The translations under genes and the position numbers were made by a program. DNA of 64,000 bases. Origin: Dietzia natronolimnaea. Lineage in GTDB: Bacteria; Actinomycetota; Actinomycetes; Mycobacteriales; Mycobacteriaceae. The notes below the pieces were generated by a model. The model did not search any database, was not told where the DNA came from, and saw only the letters and a program-made list of their open reading frames with translations. Below are positions 26,421 through 33,085 of the stretch, piece after piece. Location: assembly GCF_002289575.1 (NCBI RefSeq), contig NZ_NTGA01000019.1, forward strand, positions 62,001-126,000. The letters are read 5' to 3'. Positions within the stretch are counted from its first letter, which is position 1. Every line of letters begins with the position of its first letter.

Positions 26421-27233
26421 ATGTCGAACCCTCGATGGGACCGGGCGCGCGCGTCCGCGGCCCGGATCGCAGCGGGCGCCCGCGACGTCAACAGACACCC
26501 TTCCGCCGTCGAGGCGTTGCGCCGCGTCCGACGGGCCCTGCCCGGCGACTCCGGTTTCGGGGATCCGCTCTCGGCCGCGGGCCGGGACAGCGCGGGGACG
26601 ATCGCCCGCGTGGCCGGCAGCCTGTTCGATGAGCGGCCCACCGCCTCCCGCGAGCTGTCCCTGGGCGGGCTCCAGGTGTGGCACGCCCTGTCGCAACGGT
26701 CCGGCAGGGGCGGCGGCGGGAGTGAGGTGACCATCGTGTTCACCGACCTCGTCGGCTTCTCCAACTGGGCCATGAGGGCGGGCGACGACGATGCTCTACG
26801 TCTGCTGAGGGAGGTCGCCTCGGCCACGGAACCGCAGGTGCGCGCGCACCGCGGACACGTGGTCAAGCGCCTCGGCGACGGACTCATGGCCGTGTTCCCG
26901 TCTCCACAGCTGGCCTTCGACGCGGTCGTGGCCTGCTCCGCCGGGCTCGACCGTGTGGAGGTCGCCGGGATGCGGCCCCGCATCCGTGCCGGCATCCACA
27001 CCGGCACCCCCCGCCTGATCGGTGGCGACTACCTCGGCGTGGACGTCAACATCGCCGCCAGGCTGGCGGAGAAGGCCGGACCGGACGAGATCCTGGTCAG
27101 CGAGACCACCCTCCCCGGACTGGACGAGTCCAGGGTGTCTACGCGTCGGAAGCGAAGTTTCCCGCTCGCCCGGGCCAAGGGGATCCCCGAGGAGGTCGCC
27201 GTCTACACCGCGGTCCCGCGGACGGGGTGGTGA
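26421..27233 (+). CDS. Class III adenylate cyclase
   Basis: A 270-residue soluble class III nucleotide cyclase. The catalytic domain begins at about 103. All canonical residues are visible: metal-binding Asp109 (FTDLVGF) and Asp153 with substrate-specifying Lys149 (VVKRLGDGL), then Asp208, Asn210 and Arg214 (GVDVNIAAR). Lys149 and Asp208 favour ATP over GTP, so it should make cAMP. The N-terminal 95 residues carry no domain I recognise. It is a single gene, probably leaderless. The signal it responds to is unknown. Confidence 0.9.
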   Translation: MSNPRWDRARASAARIAAGARDVNRHPSAVEALRRVRRALPGDSGFGDPLSAAGRDSAGTIARVAGSLFDERPTASRELSLGGLQVWHALSQRSGRGGGGSEVTIVFTDLVGFSNWAMRAGDDDALRLLREVASATEPQVRAHRGHVVKRLGDGLMAVFPSPQLAFDAVVACSAGLDRVEVAGMRPRIRAGIHTGTPRLIGGDYLGVDVNIAARLAEKAGPDEILVSETTLPGLDESRVSTRRKRSFPLARAKGIPEEVAVYTAVPRTGW

Positions 27234-27260
27234 CCGGCCCGGGGACGGACCGCGCGCGGT

Positions 27261-28019
27261 TCAGCCCACGCGGGGTAACTCGGCGGCGGCAGCGACAGAA
27301 CCGTCGACGGAGGTGATCCGGATCTGGGCGACCTCCTCGCGGAGGATGGCGGCGTTGACCGCGCACTCCACAGTGACCGCGGTGCCGATGAACGACCCCG
27401 AGGAGATGGTGTTGCCCTCGAGGTCCACGAGGGTCACGTCGAAGCTCTCGCCCTCCCGCAGACCATCGATCTCCAGCAGCGTCTCGGTACCCCAGGTGTG
27501 CGCCACGACATGGGCCGTGATCTCGCTCTGCTCTGGTTGGCCGGTGAAGGCGATCGGTTCGACGGCACCGAGGGTCCCCGGCGGACCGTCGGGCGGGGCC
27601 TGGGTCCACTGTTGCGCGGCCAGCGCACCGATGGCGCCTGCGGCCACGAGGACTACCGCCGCGGCGGCCCGGCCGAGATACACGCGCCCGCCCCGGGCTC
27701 GACGCCGGGCCGCGAGCTCGTCGTCGCGGCCAGCGGGCGTGCCCCCGCCGATCGGGCCCCGGTCGCTGCCCGTCTCCGCGGCCGCCGCCTCGACCATCGC
27801 CGACACGCGAGCGCCGAGATCCGCCGGGGGCGCGTCAGATCGCCCGGTGTGCCGCGTCTGGGCCAGCGTCGAGGCCAGCGACCCCAGCGCGGCGAGCTCG
27901 GCGTCGAGGTGGGGATCAGCCTGCCTGAGCAGCTCGAGTTCGCGCTGCTCGGCGTCGGACAGGTCGCCACCCAACGCCGCGCCGAGGAGCTCCGCTCGAC
28001 GGTCATCGCCCGGTGTCAT
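27261..28019 (-). CDS. Anti-sigma factor, RskA-like
   Basis: A 252-residue single-pass membrane protein. The cytoplasmic N-terminal part (about 1-125) lacks the HxxxCxxC zinc motif. One transmembrane segment (AAAAVVLVAAGAIGALAA, about 129-146) leads to an extracellular C-terminal domain of RskA type (about 150-250). The ATG overlaps the stop of the upstream sigma factor gene (28016-28019), the usual arrangement for a cognate pair. It should bind and restrain that sigma factor until a signal triggers release. The signal is unknown. Confidence 0.85.
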   Translation of the reverse strand: MTPGDDRRAELLGAALGGDLSDAEQRELELLRQADPHLDAELAALGSLASTLAQTRHTGRSDAPPADLGARVSAMVEAAAAETGSDRGPIGGGTPAGRDDELAARRRARGGRVYLGRAAAAVVLVAAGAIGALAAQQWTQAPPDGPPGTLGAVEPIAFTGQPEQSEITAHVVAHTWGTETLLEIDGLREGESFDVTLVDLEGNTISSGSFIGTAVTVECAVNAAILREEVAQIRITSVDGSVAAAAELPRVG

Positions 28020-28552
28020 CGCTGCTCCTCCGCTTCCATGATCTCCCGCACCGATCTCAGTCCGTAGTACATCCTCGACCGCAGGGTGCCGACCGACACC
28101 CCGGTGCGTTCGGAGAGCTGGTGATAGGTCATCCCGTCGACCTGGACGGCGATGATCACCTCGCGGTGCTCGCGCGAGATCTGGGCCAGTGCTGCCTGCA
28201 GGTCGATGCGGTCCACCAGTCGTGAGGTGTCGGACTGGCGGGTCGTGGCGGGTTCGGGCACGTCGTGCACCGGTTCGGCGCGACGTGCGCGTGCCCGCAC
28301 GGCGTCGATGACCACGTTCCGCGCGATGGAGAACAACCATGTCCGCTGCGTGGAGCGGGTTGGGTCATACGAGTGACGGGCACGCCACGCCCGGACGAAG
28401 ACGTCGTGCACGCATTCCTCCGCCAGCGCCCGGTCGCCGACGGAACTGCGGGCGAAGCCGTAGATGCTCCGGCCGTGCTCGAGGTAGGCAGTGTCGACGT
28501 CGAAATGCGTGGAGGGTGCACGGACCACGGCGTCGTCCTCTCGTCGCCGCAC
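28016..28552 (-). CDS. ECF RNA polymerase sigma factor
   Basis: A 178-residue group 4 sigma factor. Region 2 is near 25-90 (ALAEECVHDVFVRAWRARHS and TWLFSIARNVVIDAVR), and region 4 is near 115-172, ending in the helix-turn-helix MTYHQLSERTGVSVGTLRSR. The start is GTG 28552 with GAAGGAGG upstream. It overlaps its anti-sigma gene by 4 bp. It probably directs a small stress regulon; the neighbouring sortase-CHRD operon is a possible target but no ECF promoter was identified. Confidence 0.92.
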   Translation of the reverse strand: MRRREDDAVVRAPSTHFDVDTAYLEHGRSIYGFARSSVGDRALAEECVHDVFVRAWRARHSYDPTRSTQRTWLFSIARNVVIDAVRARARRAEPVHDVPEPATTRQSDTSRLVDRIDLQAALAQISREHREVIIAVQVDGMTYHQLSERTGVSVGTLRSRMYYGLRSVREIMEAEEQR

Positions 28553-28614
28553 TGCACCCTCCTTCCCGGGAGCCTGGTTGACTCGAAAGTACCGCAGCCG
28601 CGTCGTGGCGTCCG

Positions 28615-28646
28615 GGTTGCTCAGCTGACAGGTTGCTCAGCCGACG
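28615..28646. repeat. Tandem 16-bp direct repeat
   Basis: GGTTGCTCAGCTGACA (28615-28630) is followed directly by GGTTGCTCAGCCGACG (28631-28646). The repeat overlaps the sortase stop codon and lies in the 84-bp region upstream of the sigma factor gene on the minus strand, so it may be a regulator site or a replication-slippage duplication. Confidence 0.6.
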
Positions 28647-29383
28647 GCAGTGGCAAAAACTACACGGTTGTCGAGGTAGCGCCGGTCCGAGCTGTCGAAC
28701 TCACCAGTGCACGTGATGAGCCTGAGTTCGTCCTCCGGTGAGAGTCCGAAAACCTCCCGGGTCGGGAAGTCGTCCTTCGGGTGGTCCTCGACCCTGTCCA
28801 CCCGATAGATGTGGATCGACCCGTCCGCCGCGGAGACCTCCACCAGGTCGCCTCTCGACAGCTCGAGGACACGAAAGAAGACCGCGGGGCCACTCGTCGA
28901 GTCCACATGGCCGGCGAAGACGGTCGGGCCGCGCTCGCCCGGCCGCGGGCCGTCGGCAAACCAGCCGACGTCGTCCCAGTCGTCGGGCTCCTCCAACGTG
29001 CCGTCGTCCCGGATCGCCAGATCGATCACGGGCTCCGACACACCGATGGAGGGGATGCGGAGTTCGACGGGTTCCGCCGGCGCGACAACGGACCCCGCGC
29101 CCACCGTCTCCTCCGCCTGAGTTCCCGGCGCGGCCCGGCCCCGCGTGTCCACCGTGTCCACCGTGTCCGCCGGGGTCGCCGGCGACGAACGGGAGGACGG
29201 GGAGTGCGACTGGTCGGCGCCGACGGTGCTGCCCGCACCCGCAGCGCAGGAGGCCGTGAGCGACACCGCCAGAGCCGATCCCAGGAGGAAGGCCACCCGC
29301 GGAAGTGCCCGCGGCCCGCGCGGATGGTCGCCGGTCGATCCGGCCGGCGCGGTGCCGGCCGAATCGCGGTCGGCGCGCCTCAC
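28637..29383 (-). CDS. Class E/F sortase
   Basis: A 248-residue sortase. The N-terminal signal segment (ALPRVAFLLGSALAVSLTASCAAG, split here as about 21-44) may act as membrane anchor or lipoprotein signal. A disordered Ser/Thr/Asp linker follows, then the catalytic domain from about 103. Active-site residues are His in VFAGHVD, Cys in LITCTG and Arg in YLDNRVVFA, all present. The GTG start overlaps the stop of the CHRD gene (GTGA), so they are co-translated. A cell-surface transpeptidase role is expected. The adjacent CHRD protein is a candidate partner although it has no clear LPXTG motif. Confidence 0.88.
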   Translation of the reverse strand: MRRADRDSAGTAPAGSTGDHPRGPRALPRVAFLLGSALAVSLTASCAAGAGSTVGADQSHSPSSRSSPATPADTVDTVDTRGRAAPGTQAEETVGAGSVVAPAEPVELRIPSIGVSEPVIDLAIRDDGTLEEPDDWDDVGWFADGPRPGERGPTVFAGHVDSTSGPAVFFRVLELSRGDLVEVSAADGSIHIYRVDRVEDHPKDDFPTREVFGLSPEDELRLITCTGEFDSSDRRYLDNRVVFATAVG

Positions 29384-30096
29384 ACGGCTGACCGCTGACG
29401 ACGTAGAAGGAACAGCGCGAGCCCGCCCAGCGCGATCGCGGCCGCACCGGCCCCGGCGGCCGCACCGGAGACGGGAGCACCATCCGCGCCGCCGCCCCCG
29501 GTCTCCACACCGTCGAGCGGCACCTGCATGAGCTGGCCGCGGACCGTTCCGGCGGTGTACTCCTCGGTGTGGGTGTCCGCGGTGAACCCGGCGGGATCGG
29601 CCTCGATCCGGTCGAGGGTGAAGCCCGCGCCCCTGTCCGTGCCGTCGTCGTCCTCGACGCCCGTGGTGAACGGTCCCTGCATGCACCCCTCGGAGGTGCG
29701 CGGGCCGTCACCGACGGGCTGCGGGTCGGGGAACGCGATCCTCGGGGGCCCGGGCTCTCCGGCGCGCGCCTCGTGGATGTGCGTCGCGGTGATCGCCGGG
29801 CTGTCGTACTCGCCGGTCACGCCGTCGAGGGTGATCTCGTAGCAGATCACGTCGGTGTCCGAGTTCACCCAGAACATGAAGTCGCCGGTCGCACCCTCCT
29901 CGCCGGGGGCCACCTCACCGTCCGAGTCGATCACCTCTCCGGGAACGGCCATCACCGAGAACGCGCTGGTGAAGTAGTCAGGGCGGTCGACCTCGGTGTT
30001 CGCCTGGGCGGGGGCTGCCGACACCACCAGTGCGGCGGCGCCGGCCAGGGCGCACACCCCCATCATTCCGGTGCGGTTCGTCGTGGTGCTGGGCAT
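29380..30096 (-). CDS. CHRD-domain secreted/surface protein
   Basis: A 238-residue exported protein: signal peptide (about 1-33, ending AQA), a CHRD domain (about 35-195, with ITATHIHEARAGEPGPPRI and AGTVRGQL motifs typical of the family), a glycine-rich spacer and a C-terminal hydrophobic segment followed by RRQRSAV. That ending looks like a cell-wall sorting tail, but the expected LPXTG is replaced by APVSG-like residues. It forms an operon with the downstream sortase. ATG 30096 is preferred to 30105 because AGAGG lies at the right distance. The function of CHRD domains is poorly defined. Confidence 0.83.
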   Translation of the reverse strand: MPSTTTNRTGMMGVCALAGAAALVVSAAPAQANTEVDRPDYFTSAFSVMAVPGEVIDSDGEVAPGEEGATGDFMFWVNSDTDVICYEITLDGVTGEYDSPAITATHIHEARAGEPGPPRIAFPDPQPVGDGPRTSEGCMQGPFTTGVEDDDGTDRGAGFTLDRIEADPAGFTADTHTEEYTAGTVRGQLMQVPLDGVETGGGGADGAPVSGAAAGAGAAAIALGGLALFLLRRQRSAV

Positions 30097-30242
30097 CGCG
30101 ATCATCCTCTGTCACTCGGTGCGCGATCGCCTCGATGCGACCGCTGTCGACAGGGGATACGTCGCGGGGTGCCGTCGCGTTCACCGGGAACGAGAAAAGG
30201 TTCGGAAAGATGCATCGTCCCGTGCCGACCTCAGTCGTCGAC

Positions 30243-30860
30243 CTACCGGGGAGGGCCCCAGCTCCCGGTGATCATCTCGGTCATCTCGGTCACCCAGGTG
30301 TCGTCGAGCGCGGCGTCCCGGCGCACGAGGATGCGGAAGATCGCGGTGCCGGCCACCACCTCGGCCAGCATCGGCAGCTGATCGCCACCACGGCGCCCCT
30401 GCCCGAACCGCGACTCGAACGCGGTCAGGTTCCCGGCCAGTCGGGCGATCATCTGGTCGTGCAGCTCGGGGTCGGCGACGGTGTCGGCGATGAGACCCGG
30501 TAGCGCGACCCGCACCTCGGGCCGGTCGAACAGGGCCCGGATCGTCTCGACGAGGACCCTGATGTCGTCGCGGAGGTCACCGGAGCCGCCCGGCGCGGGT
30601 ATCGCCTCCGCGTCCAGGACCGCCTCGTGGACGAGCTGCGCCTTGCCCGACCATCGCCGATAGATGGACGCGGTCGTGGTTCCCGCGCGCGCGGCGATCG
30701 CCGAGAGGGACAGCGCGGGGTACCCCGTCTCACAGATCAGTTCCCTGGTGGCGGCGATGACCGCGGCGTCGATCCGGCCGTCACGAGGGCGCCCGGCGCC
30801 GGACCTCACCCCGGCGGACTTGGCCGATTCCCCACCAACCGCGCGCGCGTCTGCTGTCAT
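30243..30860 (-). CDS. TetR-family transcriptional regulator
   Basis: A 205-residue TetR regulator with helix-turn-helix LSAIAARAGTTTASIYRRWS near residues 47-66 and a TetR_C-type ligand domain. It is divergent from the three-gene operon at 30912-35727. The 51-bp gap contains the perfect ATGCA-GTG-TGCAT palindrome, a likely operator. ATG 30860 is chosen over longer in-frame starts that would run into the divergent gene. It probably controls that operon in response to a lipid- or steroid-like ligand, which is inference from the neighbours. Confidence 0.88.
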   Translation of the reverse strand: MTADARAVGGESAKSAGVRSGAGRPRDGRIDAAVIAATRELICETGYPALSLSAIAARAGTTTASIYRRWSGKAQLVHEAVLDAEAIPAPGGSGDLRDDIRVLVETIRALFDRPEVRVALPGLIADTVADPELHDQMIARLAGNLTAFESRFGQGRRGGDQLPMLAEVVAGTAIFRILVRRDAALDDTWVTEMTEMITGSWGPPR

Positions 30861-30878
30861 GAACCCACCATAGTTCCA

Positions 30879-30891
30879 ATGCAGTGTGCAT
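30879..30891. promoter_or_regulatory. Probable TetR operator ATGCA-GTG-TGCAT
   Basis: A perfect 5-bp inverted repeat with a 3-nt spacer in the 51-bp gap between the divergent TetR gene and its presumed target operon. It lies 20 nt before the GTG start at 30912. Confidence 0.6.
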
Positions 30892-30911
30892 CGTATTGTA
30901 GGGAGAGTTCC

Positions 30912-32090
30912 GTGACCCTCAGCCCGCTCGACGAGTACCCGATCCACCAGACGCACGCGCCGGTGAACTGGCCGGCGACGTCCGACCGGAACTTCTACGA
31001 CCGGTCCTACTTCAACGTGCTCGACCGGGAGGGCCGATTCATGGCGCTCACCGGGATCGGCTACTACCCGCGCCTGGGCGTCAAGGACGCCTACGTCGTG
31101 GTCCGCCGGGGTGATACGCAGACCGCGGTGCACCTCAGCGACGCGATCGACGACGACCGCCTCACGCCTCACGTCGGCGGGTACCGGCTCGAGGTGATCG
31201 AGCCCCTCCAGAGACTGCGACTCACGCTGGAACCCACCGAGGGCATCGCCGCCGACCTCACCTGGCGGGGCCTGTTCCCCGCAGCCATGGAGGAACCGCA
31301 CTCGATGCTCACCGACCGCCGGGTGACGTTGCAGGCCAGCCGCTTCGCGCAACTCGGCTCGTGGGAGGGGTGGATCGAGGTCGACGGAGACCGGTTGGAG
31401 GTCACGCACTCCTCCTCGGTGGCCGCCCGGGACCGCTCGTGGGGCATCCGTCCGGTGGGCGAACCTGAACCCGCCGGGCGGCCCGACACGGCGTTCCGCG
31501 GGATGTGGTGGCTATACCTGCCCCTGGCGTTCGACGACTACCAGCTGTTCCTCATCATCCAGGAGGACCCCGACGGCCACCGCAGCCTCTACGACTGCAC
31601 GCGGCGCTGGCAGGACGGTCGGGTGGAGCAGCTCGACGGCGTGCGCGTGGACGTGGACTACCGCGTCGGCACCCGGATCCCGACGGGCGTCCACGTGGAG
31701 TTCATGAACCGTGCGGGCGACCGGTTCCGACTGGACGTGGAATCCCGACTGTTCGCCCCCATCGCCTTCGGTTCCGGGTACGGCGGCGACTCCTCCTGGG
31801 CGCACGGCAGCTGGAGGGGCGAGGGGTTCACCGAGCGCGTGAGCTTCGACCTCACCGACCCCCAGGTGATGGCCGGGGCGGCGTTCAGCCTCATCGACCA
31901 CGTCGGGCGCGCCGTGTGCACGGAGGAGGACGGGACGACCCACGAGGGCGCGGGACTGTTCGAACACGGCGTGATCGGCCCCCATCACCCGTCTGGGTTC
32001 GCCGACTGGACCGACGGTGCGGGCTCGGGTTCAGACGCCGGCTCGGATTCCGGTTCGGGCGCGCCCTCGCAGGACGGATCGCCGGCGTGA
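30912..32090 (+). CDS. DUF7064/DUF7065-like protein (lipocalin-like fold suspected)
   Basis: A 392-residue protein resembling mycobacterial proteins found beside steroid- or lipid-degradation genes, with domain names of the DUF7064/DUF7065 type. It is rich in beta-strand patterns and tryptophan/aromatic motifs (SWEGWIEVDGDRLEV, WGIRPVGEPEP, MWWLYLPLAFDDY). The last 25 residues are Gly/Ser/Asp low complexity. GTG 30912 has a good AGGGAGAG ribosome binding site. It overlaps the next gene by GTGA. The biochemical function is unknown; binding a hydrophobic substrate for the downstream enzymes is a guess. Confidence 0.72.
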   Translation: MTLSPLDEYPIHQTHAPVNWPATSDRNFYDRSYFNVLDREGRFMALTGIGYYPRLGVKDAYVVVRRGDTQTAVHLSDAIDDDRLTPHVGGYRLEVIEPLQRLRLTLEPTEGIAADLTWRGLFPAAMEEPHSMLTDRRVTLQASRFAQLGSWEGWIEVDGDRLEVTHSSSVAARDRSWGIRPVGEPEPAGRPDTAFRGMWWLYLPLAFDDYQLFLIIQEDPDGHRSLYDCTRRWQDGRVEQLDGVRVDVDYRVGTRIPTGVHVEFMNRAGDRFRLDVESRLFAPIAFGSGYGGDSSWAHGSWRGEGFTERVSFDLTDPQVMAGAAFSLIDHVGRAVCTEEDGTTHEGAGLFEHGVIGPHHPSGFADWTDGAGSGSDAGSDSGSGAPSQDGSPA

Positions 32091-33085
32091 AGGTCATGAC
32101 CGCGCTCTTCGGCCCCACCGACGCCGTCGACCGGGCGGTGGCGCTCAAGGAGGCCGGTGCGTCCGGGGTGTTCACTTTCGAGGGCCCGCACGACGTGTTC
32201 ACCCCCCTGGTGCTGGCGTCCCAGGTCCGGGGCCTGGACGTGATGTCCAACGTCGCGATCGCCTTTCCCCGCAACCCCGTCCAGCTGGCCCACCAGGCCT
32301 ATGACCTGCAACTGCTCAGCGAGGGCCGGTTCGTCCTGGGATTGGGCACGCAGGTGCGGGCGCAGATCGAGAAGCGCTACGGGACCGAGTTCGACCGCCC
32401 CGTCGAGCGGATGACGGAGTTGGTGGGGGCACTGCGGGCCGTCTTCGCCACCTGGGAGACCGGCGAGCGCCTGGACTTCCGCGGCGAGTACTACCGGCAC
32501 ACCCTCATGACGCCCACCTTCGTGCCCGGACCCAACCCCTACGGCCCGCCGCCGATCTACCTGGGCGCGCTCGGGCCGCGGCTGACCCGGGCCACCGCGG
32601 AGGTGGCCGACGGCCTCCTGGTGATGCCGTTCGGGTCCACGAAGTTCCTCCGCGAGTCGACGATGCCGGCCGTGCGCGCCGGACTCGCCGCCGCCGGTCG
32701 CAACGAGGACGACTTCGAGGTGGTGCCCGAGGTGATCGTGTCGGTGGCCACCGGACGGGACGACGACCACGTGTCCACCCGCCGGCTGCTCGCGTTCTAC
32801 GGCTCCACCCCCGCGTACAAGCCGGTGCTCGACGCCCACGGCTGGGGCGATCTCCAGCCCGAGCTCAACGCCATGTCCAAGCAGGGTCGCTGGCAGGAGA
32901 TGACCGCCCTGATCAGCGACGACATCCTGCACACCATCGCCGCCTGCGGGACCCCGGCGGAGGTGGCCGCACACATCCGCGACCGGGTGGACGGGGTCTC
33001 GGACCGGCTCTGCCTCTACCAGACGGGCCCTATCGCCACCGATGCGCTGACCCAGATCGTCGATTCGCTGGCGGGCGACCGATGA
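32087..33085 (+). CDS. LLM-class oxidoreductase, probably F420-dependent (TIGR03617-like)
   Basis: A 332-residue luciferase-like TIM-barrel oxidoreductase. Typical stretches are DVMSNVAIAFPRNPVQLAHQ, GRFVLGLGTQVRAQIEKRYG and GPPPIYLGALGPRLTRATAEVADG. The pattern matches the Mycobacteriales F420-dependent family TIGR03617. The GTG start overlaps the previous stop, and its stop overlaps the next ATG (33082-33085), so all three genes are translationally coupled. It would transfer hydride with coenzyme F420; the substrate is unknown. Confidence 0.87.
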   Translation: MKVMTALFGPTDAVDRAVALKEAGASGVFTFEGPHDVFTPLVLASQVRGLDVMSNVAIAFPRNPVQLAHQAYDLQLLSEGRFVLGLGTQVRAQIEKRYGTEFDRPVERMTELVGALRAVFATWETGERLDFRGEYYRHTLMTPTFVPGPNPYGPPPIYLGALGPRLTRATAEVADGLLVMPFGSTKFLRESTMPAVRAGLAAAGRNEDDFEVVPEVIVSVATGRDDDHVSTRRLLAFYGSTPAYKPVLDAHGWGDLQPELNAMSKQGRWQEMTALISDDILHTIAACGTPAEVAAHIRDRVDGVSDRLCLYQTGPIATDALTQIVDSLAGDR

